Source: Posidonia oceanica (Eukaryota; Streptophyta; Magnoliopsida; Alismatales; Posidoniaceae). Taken from it: a stretch of DNA of 64,000 bases. The stretch spans positions 40,992,001 through 41,056,000 of the forward strand of contig JAZBRS010000029.1 of assembly GCA_037176725.1 (NCBI GenBank), read 5' to 3'. The notes under the pieces were generated by a model, which saw only the letters and a list, made by a program, of their open reading frames with translations, was not told where the DNA came from and did no database searches. Shown in pieces: positions 1 through 10,709 of this stretch. Position numbers and translations under genes: made by a program. Position 1 is the stretch's first letter, and every line of letters begins with the position of its first letter.

Positions 1-1860
1 CGAGGACCGCTGCACCTCCAGGAGCACAACACACTGCCGCCCTTGTGCCGCCGTCGACTCCAGCGGCTAGTCCACCTCCAGAAACCTTCTGCCAAGCTCC
101 ACCTGCGTCACCAGGCCACTCCGACCGCCGTCACACGCCGCCAAGCCCATCGGAACCTCCACACGACTGTCCTCCAGCCTTCGGACACCTCCGCGCCGCC
201 GCACGCCTGCCGCACCGCCGTGGCCAACCCGTCTTCCTCAGCCAGGCCTGCTGCTGCACGAAAATTACTGTAGAACTGTAGTTAGCTATAGTTCTGATTT
301 TGTTTTGGTTTGGTACATTAAATTTAATTACAGCAACTTACTTTATTTACTTTCAGGTCCTCTATTGATTCCAGTTTCATTTAAATCCGTTTTTTAACTT
401 TACTACATTGCAGTTAACTCCACAAGCTTTTTATTTTTGCAAATGAGTCCTCTGTTGGTTGAAGTTTGTTTTAAATCTGCATTTTAACTTTATTACATTG
501 CATTTGCATCCTCTATTTAATTTTATTTGCATTTTAGTCCTCTGTAGGTTGATTAGATCATTTAATCTTGCATTTTTATCATACTACATTGCATAAAAGT
601 ACTACAGGTTTCATTTATTGTACTTTAGTCCACAGACCATGCATTCATTCATTTAAATCTCATTTTTATCTTATTGCATTGCATTTTAGCTCCTGAATTT
701 GTTTAATTTACACATCAGTCCAGCATCAGTTGATAAATCATTTAATGTTGCATTTAAATCATATTGCATTAATCACAGCATGTTCCATTATTTACATTTC
801 AGTCCATATTTGGTTTGAAAAATCATTTAACTGGCTTTTTAAATCATATTGCATTGAAATAAAATGCTGCATGTTTTGATATTTGCATTTCAGTCCTCAG
901 TTGGTTTGAAAATCATTTAAGTGGCTTTTTAAATCATACTACATTGAAATAAAATACTGCATGTTTTCAAAATTGCATATCTATCCTCAATCCATCCATG
1001 CATTCATTTAATTTCAACTTTTACCTTATTGCATTGCATAAAAACCCCTGAAAATGTTTTAATTGTATCTGAGTCCCCTTTCAATCCAGCATTCATTTAA
1101 ATGGCATTTTTAGACTTTATTGCATTACTGAAAAGCCCAGCATGTTTTGAAAATTGCATTTAAGTCATGTAGCTTGTTTACATGTGATTTAAATGTGATT
1201 TTCTAACTTTATTGCATTGTAAATAAGTCTTGAAAGTTTTAACTTTTGCATTTAGGTCCTGTTTTGTTATAAACTGTGATTTAAATGCAGATGTTAACCT
1301 TATTACATTGCAATAAAGCCCAACATGCTTAAAAATATTACATATTAGTCCTGCTTGCATCTAGAAGCCATTAAATGCTATGTTTTAACTTCATTGGCAT
1401 TGCATTTGCATCCTGCACCTGCAAATAAGCCCTGCAATGCATTTAAACCCCTGCATTCACTTTATTTGCATATAGGCCCCTGCATTCATTGCATATAGGC
1501 CCTTGCATTTGTTTAAATTGCACTTAGGTCCCTACGATGCATTTTTGCATGCATTGCACATTCATATTATTGCACCTTACATCCTTGCACATATTCAAGC
1601 ATTTTCAGCACTTCTGCATGCATACACCCTGCATTGCACACCCTTAGGGGCTATTTGCACTTAGACCCCTACTTTTGCTGGCCCTTGAGCCTTCTGGCTT
1701 GAAACCTGGATAACTTTTGATCGGACCGTTGGATTTTCACGATCTAACTGTCCAGGTCTCCCTAGTTGAATGGTCTTTCATTTTAACCAAAGTTATCTCA
1801 GATCAGGCCTCAGATTCTCAAGATAAGTCCATCTGAATCACAACACATCATCCATTTGCC

Positions 1861-2520
1861 TTGTCATTTGCGTTGCATGCATCATTTTGCGCGCTCGCAT
1901 CTGTTTTCTTTGCATATAGCTTGCATTTGCATCGTTTTGTGTGCCCACATCCGTTTTCGCTTGCATTTGCATCATTTTGCGTGCCCGCATCTGTTTTCTT
2001 TGCATATCGCTTGCATTTGCATCGTTTTGCGTGTCCACATCTGTTTTCACTTGTATTTGCATCATTTTGCGTGCCCGCATCTGTTTTCGCTTGCCTTTGC
2101 ATTGTTTTGCATGCCCTCCTCTATTTTCTTTGCATATCGCTTGCATTTGCATCGTTTTGCGTGTCCGCATCCGTTTTCGCTTGCATTTGCATTGTTTTGC
2201 ACGCCTCCATCCGTTCACTTGCATTTGCATCGTTTTACGCGTCCGCATTCGTTTTCGCTTGCGTTTGCATCGTTTTGCGTGCCCACATTCGTTTTCGCTT
2301 GCATTTGCATCGTTTTGCGCGCCCACATTCGTTTTCGCTTGCATTTGCATCATTTTGCGTGCCCGCATGCGTTTTTGCTTGCATTTGCATTATTTTGCGT
2401 GCCCGCCTTTGTTTCTCTTTGCATGTTGCTTGCATTGCATCGTTTTCCACACCTGCTTTTGCTTTCCTTTGCATGTCGCTTGCATTTGCTTGGTTTTCAT
2501 CGCTGTTTTGTTTTATCGCC
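1861..2520 (+). repeat. LTR minisatellite of element A, 40-bp unit
   Basis: Units carry CGTTTTGCGTGCCCGCATC, then TTTTCGCTTGCATTTGCAT. Starts at 2231, 2271, 2311 and 2351 give a 40-bp period; longer variants include an extra TTTGCATAT. The unit has no stop codon and 40 is not a multiple of 3, so each frame cycles through the same peptides and stays open for about 200 codons. Lys/Arg-rich ORFs also appear on the minus strand. I regard none of them as genes. Copy number and sequence differ from the array in the other LTR (14500-15060). Confidence 0.9.
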
Positions 2521-2758
2521 TGCATTTGCACTAGGGCAGTGATGCTTACTGTCTGGAGTTCTCACGAACAGGGCCCGCCCTGATCGGAACACTGACAGCG
2601 CTACTGAGCACATAGACTGCACGTTTAATTCCCAGCATGCATCTTATCACTTAGAGCACATATTTGAGCATGTAATTAAGCATTCAAGGCACTTAGGCAT
2701 TTAAAGCATGTATCATCCTGCGTATGCGAGCGTAAGCCTAGAAAGACCGATTCTCGGG

Positions 2759-2791
2759 CGTATCGGGGGTGCCTAACACCTTCCCTGTGCG
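2759..2791 (+). promoter_or_regulatory. Conserved LTR hairpin, copy A-5'
   Basis: The outer arms CGTATCGGGG and CCCTGTGCG pair with one bulged T and two G-U pairs. The apex GGTG-CCTAA-CACC is a further 4-bp stem. The block is preceded by TAGAAAGACCGATTCTCGGG and followed by TAACAGGAGTCCTT, as in all the other LTRs here. Confidence 0.6.
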
Positions 2792-2981
2792 TAACAGGAG
2801 TCCTTACCCTTTCTCATGGCCTGCAATGACCATATTGCCCTCATCCTAGGCACGAGTCACATCATTGCATCTCATTGCATATCATTTCATAGCTTTGCAT
2901 TGCATTGCATCTTTTTGCATGGTTTTGCTTGTTTATTCATGCATTTCCCCAGTTTTCCTTGTCTCCCGACCTAATAGATAC

Positions 2982-2993
2982 GGTGGCGACTCT
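2982..2993 (+). other. Primer-binding-site-like echo inside the LTR
   Basis: GGTGGCGACTCT lies about 155 bp before the LTR end and copies the start of the real primer-binding site (GTGGCGACTCC at 3138). The same echo is in C (24455-24466), B (26814-26825 and 48354-48365) and D (49853-49864, minus strand). Confidence 0.5.
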
Positions 2994-3138
2994 AATTTGT
3001 CTTATCTTTTCTTTTTTCAGTGTTTTCGAGTCAAGTCTTCCTTCTCGGATACACCCGCTTATAGTAAACCTAGTTTCGATTGGTGCACGCGAGCTTTGGC
3101 ATCGTGCATGGACGATACGAATTTCGGGATTACTACAG

Positions 3139-3156
3139 TGGCGACTCCGCTAGGGA
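3139..3156 (+). other. Primer-binding site, element A
   Basis: TGGCGACTCCGCTAGGGA starts one base after the LTR ends in CTACA. TGG complements the CCA end of a tRNA. Ogre-type elements are described as using tRNA-Arg, which I infer here; the tRNA itself was not matched. B has TGGTGACTCCGCTGGGGA at the same place. Confidence 0.8.
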
Positions 3157-4349
3157 ATCTAGACTCTGGCTTTCGCTTCAGGTTTTTTTTCACTCACTTG
3201 TTTTTGCATCTTTGCTTGCCTTGTGCCTTTGAATGCCTTTTCTGTTTGCTTGCTTGCATTCTTGCTTGCCTGTTTATATGCTTTATTCTTTGCTCTGCCT
3301 TTACATACTCTATTGCTTACCTGTCTTTACCTATTTTATCTGCTGGCTTGTCATTACTTTACTTTCTCGCATAATGCATGCTTAAATACTTGTTTGGCAC
3401 AATAATACATGCTTTTGAGTGATGAATGCTTGGTTTTACACACTTGCTATGCCACTACACATACACATGCCTTGTATACATGTCTTTTGATATGATGAGT
3501 GTTTTCCCTTCACAATTATGTCCACAAACACTTGCACATGCCATGCGCATGCTTTTTGCAATGATGTGTGTTGTTTGCCTGCCATGTTTGGGTGTTTTTC
3601 TTCCCCTTTCTGCATTAAGCCTAACGATAAGTAGAAACATTCTTGCTTCCCCTTTCCTTAACCTAAAAGCTACAATAAAGCCAAGTAATAACATTTAAGC
3701 ACAACTAGAGCCAAAACTCGCAATTTTCCCCCTTTTTTGGCTAAATAAAGTGCAAGTAAAAAACTCTAAAGCATTTCGCATGTTTGATTCATTCTAGAAA
3801 GCATGCATCCTCTCTCCTGAGTCCACCCACAGTCTGCGAAGGACGGTCCTGACCTCTTGTTCCACTGCTTTGGCATGGCCCAAGTCAGTCGGTCTGTCCC
3901 CCCTTGTCCAGGGGTCGTGTCGGTGCTAGTGGAGGGTACCACCCACGCTTTGGCAGGGTCGAGGCCACCAACGCACCACCGTATTACTGCCTGAGCTTTG
4001 GCCAGGATTTCGACGAGGACCCACTCTTTTCTGACCTGGAGTCTGTCTAAACCCATTACCCATGAGTGCGTCCTAGTAGGTCATCTACTCAGGACATGCA
4101 TGGTGAGAGAGCGCATATTAGGGCATCCATCTGCACGTATGCCATTCATGCCACCCCTAATAACGCTTTATTGCATTCGACCTCTGATGTCTTTGCTGTT
4201 TTAACAGGTAGGTGCGGGATCCGCTACCAGGACCCTGAGCGTCCCTCCTCTGTCTCTAAGCTATTCGTCGCTTTCGGCAATAGCTCCCCTTTAGGTCTCA
4301 CATCTTTACTTTCTCGTCGCAGCCTTCCCTCACTCGGACTCAGTCAGTG
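3157..4349 (+). other. Element A untranslated leader
   Basis: This 1.2-kb stretch between primer-binding site and gag has no credible gene. It is T-rich with many TTGCTTGC/TTTGCATGC words to about 3620, A-rich at 3660-3780, then holds a block (3800-4070) with GACCTCTTGTTCCAC, GTCAGTCGGTCTGTCCCCCC and GGGTCGTGTCGGTG. That block recurs in B's leader (27760-27990) and on the minus strand in D's (63760-64000), so it is an ancestral leader feature rather than random filler. Confidence 0.7.
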
Positions 4350-6727
4350 ATGGCCCAGTCTGCCGGTGAGCTCCGCTTTTCTGTTGACTCGGAGAGGTTT
4401 ACCACTTGGGTCTCTTCGGCTTTCGCTTCCACTCGCTCTATGCCCTTTGTGACACCAGGATTCCACCCTCAGGTGTCTAGGGCACCTCAATTTGCTGAGG
4501 GGCATTGGCAGACCTGTGCCCCTCCGGATCCGATCGTCGAGTCTATCTTGATGACTGCCCCACGTGCTCCGGAGGCCCCTCTGACCCCTCCGTCCCAGGG
4601 CTATGTCACTCTCGACATCCCTTCTGCTGCAGCGACCTTTGCCATAGGTTCTCGACCTCTTGAGTCTGCCCCCCGGCCGGTCTTGCAACTCAGCGTTCCC
4701 ACTCATGGGTCCCTTGAAGTGTGATATCGACACCTGATGGAGATTGCCCAGACACTGTAGGGTAAGGCTCTATTGGTTTGCCCCTCTTGCATTCCTGCTG
4801 CCCCTAAGGTTCCTCTGCGGCCTGCTTCTGCACACACTACACTCCCGCCTAGACCATCACCCTAGCTACACACTGCTCTAACGATGGGGGCACGGCATCT
4901 GCCTCCTGCTTCTGCACAACACTATGCACTGCATGTACCTCCGCCACCTGGTGATCAGTCCTTCGGGCTGGTTAGAGCACAGTATCCCACTGGCTCGCTG
5001 CCCAGCACCGCGCCTACGCAGCAACTATTGCTCCAGCACTCTGCACCTCCCACTACACAGCATATTATTTATCCACTCCCTGCATCAGGTTCAGACCCCA
5101 GCATGCTTTCCTGCCTACACAGCACCTCCGCACGGATATGCTGGCCATCATGTCGTGCCACCAGGCGATGTGATGGTGGATCCGGAGGAACACCTCGGTG
5201 CGACCCAAACGACGTATGTGGTCCCTGTCCCTGCTGCCTCACCTCTTATGGTGCCCAATCCAGACCCCATCAATGACAGGATGGACGTTCTGGAGAAAGC
5301 ACTACATCTAGTGTAGGGCAAGGACCACCAATCTTACCAGTTTCGTGACCTCTGTCTCTTTCCTGAGGCCGCACTCCCTTCGAAGTTCTGCATCCTGGTC
5401 TTCGATAAATACAATGGTAGAGGCTGTCCCATTTCGCATCTGAAGGCGTACTGCAGGGACCTTGCTCAGCATTAGGCTGATGAAAGGCTCCTTATCTGCC
5501 TATTTCAGAAGAGTTTAACTGGCCCCGCACTCAAGTGGTTCACTTCCCTTGACATGGCTGCGGTTCAGATTTAGACTGATCTTTCTTAGGCCTTCCTTGA
5601 GCAATATGTTTTCAACCTTGACCTGATCCCCAAGAGGGAGGATCTCGTCGCCATCCGGCAGAGGCCCCAAGAGCCATTCGGGGAGTATGTCGGTCGCTGG
5701 CGCTCCTTAGCCGTCCAGGTCAAAGATAGACCCTCCGATGAGGATTCTATCGAGATGATCATCAAGGGGGCGCTGCCAGTGACTGAGACTCTGCTTTGCA
5801 TTCAGCACAACACTAGCTTTGCATCGCTGGTTAGGGCTAGCGCCTGCGTGGAAAGCTCACTACGAAGTAGGCATTTCCCCACACTGTCTGCATTGGCTAG
5901 GCAGGCCAACACCTCCAGCAATCGCCACAACAACAGCAACAACAACGACTCCACTCTCGGTCACTCCGAGCAGCACACCGAAGCATGCGTCGATCCTCTC
6001 GAAGAGCCTGCCTCTGCAGAGAGTCAGCCAGACCCTTTTCTGCTAGAGCACGCACCTAATTATGCACCCACTGCACACACTGCCACCGTCGAGCCCGTGC
6101 ATCACGTCGCACCCGCTCGGCAAGGACTCCATCCAGGGCAAAGACGACCTCGTCGGGATGAGTGTGGTTACACCCCTCTGTCCGAACCACTGAGCGTCAT
6201 CTTCCCTCAAGTTGAGTCGCTCCTGAGACTCCCGACTGTCCGTCCGTCACCAAACCCCTCTCCATGGTGGCATGATACGGATCAGTTCTGCAGTTTCCAT
6301 CAGGCCACCAGGCACTCGATAGATGACTACCTCACTCTCCGGGACGCCATTCAGTGCCTGATCGATCGTAGGATCATCAGCGTTGACGAGCAAGAGGTTG
6401 CACATACACATACACCTGCACTTGCACTCGCACACCCTAGTATAGCCGACCCTTCCTCTTCCGAGCCTGCAGGCTTCTCAGCTGCCGGTGGATCCTTTTG
6501 ATCCCATCAGCGCAACCCCCTTTTCCTGTCTTTCCTATCTCGTCCGAGGGACACTTGGAGATACAACGGCAGCGTCAACAGCAAGCCTAGTTGCAGTGCC
6601 ATCCAGGTTAGCTTCTCCCCCTGCTCCAGTAGCCCCAGTGCTCCCAGCACTGCCAACATTGGACCCCACCGACAGCGTCAGCAGCATAGGAGCTTACCCA
6701 GCACCTCCCTCCCGAGGTTGCTGACAG
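4350..6727 (+). pseudogene. Element A gag (decayed; the only coding domain in A)
   Basis: Gag would form the virus-like particle. The start is ATG at 4350 (MAQ...), matching MAQ starts in B (28324) and D (63425). A proline-rich N-terminal region (4350-5300) is followed by the retrotransposon gag core at 5340-5860 (FDKYNGRGCP, HLKAYCRDLAQ, KWFTSLDM, EPFGEYVGRW) and a zinc-knuckle-like region near 6285 (FCSFHQATRHSIDDY) whose last Cys is Tyr. Stops interrupt it at 4722, 5316, 5475 and in 5570-5590; several coincide with CAG or TGG codons in B. After about 6720 there is no protease, RT or integrase, so A depends on another element's enzymes. A good splice donor, CAG|GTAAGT, sits at 6725-6733 just past the coding part. 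Confidence 0.85.
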
Positions 6728-8384
6728 GTAAGTCTTTCTGACCTCTCCTTTTGTTTCTTGCGCTGTCTTTTCTTTTCTTTTGTTTCGTTTTGTCATTGCG
6801 TTTTCTCACCTTCCCAGAAAATCATAAAAAGCATAAAATCAACAAAACCTAAAAACATGCATTCTTCTCTGCTTCATACATTCACTGCATCCAGGCTGGC
6901 ACCCCCAACTGCTCGGCGATAAGTCTGTCAACTTATCATTCTGCACATATCTGCCACTCTCTGCACATATCTGTCACTCTCTGCATATCATTTTCTGCAT
7001 ATACATATCATTTCTTGCATCTTATAAAATACAGAAGCACCAAAAAAATTAAGAAAATAAAAAACACCAAAAATATTTTCTTCGCCATGCCGTTGGTTTT
7101 CCCTTTTTATGTTTTTCTAAACCAAAAAACCATAAAAATACAAAACCAATGCAAAAACCTAAAAAACATGTTTGTCCCTCCCCCTTTCTAAAAAATACAA
7201 AACCCACAAACATTTGTATAATCAGAAACCCTGCTTTGGACAAACAAGCAGTGCCTAGAGGATGTCAAGCAATGACAGCCTCAGGCTGGTCTCACCCAAA
7301 CAGCGCCATCTCTTGCATGTGGTCACAGAGTGAGACTGAAAGTAGAATAGAGCATCTCGCTGAGCTTAAAAACTCCCAAAAGCGAGATCCACCCTATCAA
7401 GAGAGTCCACCGACATGGAGAGGACCAAAGCAGAACAGAGCATAGCCAGAGGCTGCAAGTTTGCAGAGGCTGAAGGTGTACACCGATTAGTCGAACTCTT
7501 AATGCCTCACCCGGGACCGCTACCCCAAGAGGGCAAAGACATGCATATCCAAAAGAATAGAGATCATGTGAGCAAAAAATATGATAACATGATATGCATG
7601 CTGAGCATAAAAGAACAATGACGAAAGAAGTTGAAGAAAGAAGGCACTCATGAGAGGAGTGACTCGGACGAGCATCGAAGCCCCTTCTGCTATCAACTTC
7701 AAGCACTGTAATGTCAACTGCACGGGACACGTTATCTGGAGGACCTAGCCCCACCCTCCGAGCGCAGCAGCACGCTCCAATCCCCTGTGCAGACAACTCT
7801 ACCTCCCTGGCAAGCTCGATGCAACTCCAGTCACTCATGAGGGGAAAAGAAAGATCTGTCCATGAGCGTCAAAAGCAGTAGTCGGTCCCTGAGGAATTGA
7901 GACAGAGACTGTAAAGCTACATTCAACGCTTCTGCTACCCACATGCAGCCAAAGGATATACTCTACAAAGCTAAGGCTCCATCCCGAACTAAGAGTGAGA
8001 AGGAGAGCCACCGACCACAACTCGGCATGGCGTTGCTCGAGGATCGAGGACCCCTGAGTCAGAAAGTGTAGAAGCACCCTCTCGGCAACAGTTGCTTTGA
8101 GTCCAAAGCCACCAAAAAATGCATGCTGTAATATATTTTTATCTTCCCTTCTCCCTGTTTTCGAAAACCGGAGCCAAGGACGAGCACTTTTGCCTGCCTA
8201 GCTCAGAGCCTCCGTGCTTTTCAAATTTTGCCACCTATCGCGTTGGGTAGGTCCTTGATGACCGACATGTCCCTTGTTTGTCACTCCACGACGTAGCATC
8301 GCATGCCTACTCTGAGACCATTGCATACTCGCCTTGATGGGTTCCCTGTCTTCTATTTGCATTATTCTACATTCCCAGCATCGG
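6728..8384 (+). other. Element A 3' region, first part (no gene seen)
   Basis: No supported gene. 6780-7240 is A/T-rich with many AAAAACC words, and 6896-6945 is an isolated hairpin-repeat unit (GGCGATAAGTCTGTCAACTT). 7250-8150 is mixed sequence with only fortuitous ORFs. CGAAAACCGGAGCCAAGG at 8159 resembles the GATGAAAACCGGAAGTGC block just after integrase in B (37330) and its relative in D (near 55160), so A probably arose by loss of everything between gag and this point. Confidence 0.6.
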
Positions 8385-9290
8385 GCTGGCAGCCATAACT
8401 GCTCGGCAATAAGTCCGTCAACATACCATCCGAGCTAATATCCTTAACTATTCGGCGATAAGTCCGTCAACTTATCATCCATTCACCCATCCATCCTCGC
8501 ATCTCGATGCCACGGGCGCTTAGGCTGTCCCGTGGTATCACCCCTGATACCAGGGGCATCTTTTTTGCTGCCCTGTGGTATCGCCCCCCCTCATCTCATC
8601 GGGCTGGCAACCCTATCTGCTCAGTGATAGGTCCGTCAACCTATCACCCTGCATTTTCCCTGCATTATCCCATTGCATTCCCCACCAGCATTGCACATCG
8701 CACGGTGATCCCTTACATCCATTTCATCACATCCGGGCTAGTACCCCTAATTACTCGGCTGACAAACCCGTCAGTGTTGTCTCCACCTTGCATTTTGATG
8801 CCATGGGCACTTCGGCTGTCCCCTGGTATCGTTCACCGATATCAGGGGCTTCTTTATTTTGCTGCCCCATGATATCCCATCTCCATCTGCATCGGGCTGA
8901 CATCTCCAACTGTTATGGGAGTGTCTACGGACCTCTGCCACACCTTCAGGTATGGTATTCCCGTTGCATTCGTGGTTACAAGTCGTCCCACTTGTCACCA
9001 CCTTTCTTGCCTGACATACTCACTGGCCTGTCAATGCCTTCGATACCAGGTGCGTCTGGCAGCCCCTTGGTATCATCTCACCCCCATTCGGGCTGATAGC
9101 CCTAACTATCCGGTGATGAGTCCGTCAACTCCTCAGCGGACTGATAGCCCTAACTATCCGGTGATGAGTCCGTTAACTCCTCAGCGGGCTGATAGCCCTA
9201 ACTATCCGGTGATGAGTCCGTCAACTCATCAGAGGGCCGATACTCCCTAACTATCTGGCGATAGGTCCGTTAACTTATCACCCCTTCGTC
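8385..9290 (+). repeat. Element A hairpin-repeat region
   Basis: Irregular and tandem units each hold two hairpins: hairpin I (such as GATAG-CCCTAA-CTATC) and hairpin II (such as GATAAG-TCCGTCAA-CTTATC, 8457-8476). Stem II varies with both arms matched: GTGATAGG/CCTATCAC at 8634/8650 and TGATGAG/CTCATCA at 9210/9225. Units of about 50 bp are tandem at 9090-9285. A third hairpin type, CCCCTGGTATCG/CGATATCAGGGG, is at 8820-8848, and GGTATCA/TGATACC at 8534-8551. Confidence 0.8.
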
Positions 9291-9339
9291 GTAGTGTAAT
9301 AGCATTCTGTTACATGGCATAAGCATTTCATCATCACAC

Positions 9340-10190
9340 GGGCATCGCATGCTTAGGATTCGAACCCTTGGTTTGTGTACTGCCTAAGGTAGCATCCTCA
9401 ACACCCGCAAGACTTTTGCAGCTTGCCGGCTTTGAATGATACTCGCAGCAGTGCGCGGCCTCGGGATCGTTTTCTCGGTTCCGCATGCCCGGCGTTCTAC
9501 TATCTATACACTGCATTCCACTGCTTCTTCATTGCATAACATCATATAGCTTTCTTGTATCCTTCGTAGAGTCAGTCCTAGAATCTGCACCTCATCATCA
9601 CACGGACATCGCGCGCTTAGGATTCGAACCCCTGGCTCGTGTACTGCCTAAGGTACCACCCTCGGCACCCGCAAGACTTTCGCAGCTTGTCGGCTTTGGA
9701 TGACACCCACGGTAGTGCGTGGCCCTGAGATCGTTTCCTCGGTTTCACATGCCCGACGTTCCACTGTTTATAATCTGCATTTCACTGCATAGCATCGCGC
9801 GCTTAGGATTCGAACCCTTCATTCGCGTACTGCCTAAGGTAGCATCCTCAGCACCCGCAAGACTTTCACAGCTTGCCGGCTTTGGATGATACTTGCAGTA
9901 GTGCGCGGCCCAGGATCGTTTTCTCGGTTTCGCGTACCCCATTGCATAACATTGCATTCTTATTGTGCTGCTACTCCTCTGAAGTCATTACATCAACTTC
10001 CACATTCCGTTTCCATGTCATGGCATGCTTAGGAAATCGAACCCCTGATCGTGCATTGCTTAAGGTGGCATCTTCGGCACCCGCAAGACTTTCATAGCTC
10101 GCCGGCTTAGGATGACACCCGCAGTAGTGCACGGCCAGGATCGCTTCCTTAGCATTACGTGCCCGCCATCGCATGCATATCCATAGCATC
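9340..10190 (+). repeat. Four-copy long repeat carrying a tRNA B-box-like word
   Basis: Four copies of a roughly 190- to 260-bp unit start near 9351, 9615, 9801 and 10027 (GCTTAGGATTCGAACCC). Each continues with TACTGCCTAAGGT, CACCCGCAAGACTTT, GCCGGCTTTG, GTAGTGCGCGGCC and TCGGTTTC. On the minus strand each contains GGGTTCGAATCC, the shape of the tRNA T-arm/B box. The fourth copy has an A insertion in this word. No complete tRNA cloverleaf or convincing A box was found, so I call it a repeat and not an RNA gene. Confidence 0.75.
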
Positions 10191-10593
10191 TCTTTTCTGG
10201 CATCTTTACATTCAGCCTTTTACTTTCAATACTTGCATCGCCTACGCCTACAGCATGAAGCTTGGCAAACGGCACCCCCACGCTAGAGCTGTACACCACT
10301 CTGCACACTTAAAATCGTCCGGCTCTCCCGAAGTATTGCCCGACGATGCTGCATTGCATTTTTTCGCCTTTCCTGTGTGCATGCATCACTCGCTTTCCCC
10401 CAGAGGAGTACAGTGCAATGAGCATTAGCGTAGGCATAACATTTGCATCAGCACCGTACACTAGTCTTTGCATTAGCACTGCATCCTAGTGTTCGCATTC
10501 ATCTGCATTCGGCAACGAGTCATTATTTTCAGTGCATCCGCCGAAAAAGTGACTCACGTCTATAGCAACTTCTAGCTCTCACCGGCGTCACGT
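10191..10593 (+). other. Element A sequence before the polypurine tract
   Basis: Non-coding. 10430-10520 is rich in GCATTAGCACT-like words. 10505-10590 (CGGCAACGAGTCAT, CCGAAAAAGTGACTCACG, TATAGCAACTTCTAGCTC) is the conserved pre-polypurine block also seen in B (42659-42735) and on the minus strand in D (52310-52395). Confidence 0.6.
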
Positions 10594-10670
10594 GGGGTGT
10601 CTTGTCAACCCTGAGCAGCGACCTCAGTCCCCTTGACCTCGCTTAGGGAGGGGCATCTGTAGACACCCCA
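10594..10670 (+). promoter_or_regulatory. Polypurine tract and predicted fold at A's 3' LTR junction
   Basis: AGGGAGGGGC (10645-10654) then ATC precedes the LTR start TGTAGACACC at 10658. This tract would prime plus-strand DNA synthesis. CCCTGAGC (10609-10616) pairs with GCTTAGGG (10641-10648), which overlaps the tract, and TGGGGTGTC (10593-10601) pairs with GACACCCCA (10662-10670) inside the LTR, enclosing the first stem. Confidence 0.75.
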
Positions 10671-10709
10671 TTTAGATAGGCAGAATTAGTGGATCTCTCA
10701 CTCTAGTGG

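Larger units (their letters stand above)
1..3137 (+). mobile_element. Element A, 5' LTR (left part outside window)
   Basis: This is the 3' part of a long terminal repeat. It matches 12641-15071 plus 48537-49155, the other LTR of the same element. It ends in ...ATTACTACA at 3137 and is followed after one base by the primer-binding site. Order inside: GC-rich segment (1-270), AT-rich segment of degenerate TTGCATTTAGTCC-type repeats (300-1660), a unique block with a GGACCGTTGGATTTTC core (1720-1830), a 40-bp minisatellite (1861-2520), and a conserved 3' block with hairpin (2540-3137). By comparison with the 3' LTR about 1.9 kb of this LTR lies left of the window. ORFs within it have no recognisable domain and are judged fortuitous. 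Confidence 0.92.

Noticed and set aside
1838..2542. Lys/Arg/Gln-rich minus-strand ORFs and Cys/His/Phe-rich plus-strand ORFs in A's LTR
   Set aside because: Shadow readings of the 40-bp minisatellite; no domain and no conservation in the other LTR.
4344..4733. Minus-strand ORF opposite A's gag start
   Set aside because: Antisense shadow of gag; no domain, and B and D do not keep it open.
9090..9285. Possible hammerhead ribozyme: TGATGAGTCCGT in A's tandem units, and CTGATAAGTCCGAAAC in D's sense direction
   Set aside because: The hammerhead core needs CTGANGA, a closed stem II, then GAAA. A's units have GTGATGAG and no GAAA; D's have CTGATAA and no stem II partner. The simple hairpin explains the words.
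9340..10190. tRNA genes on the minus strand
   Set aside because: Only the B-box-like word is present; acceptor and anticodon stems and an A box could not be drawn.
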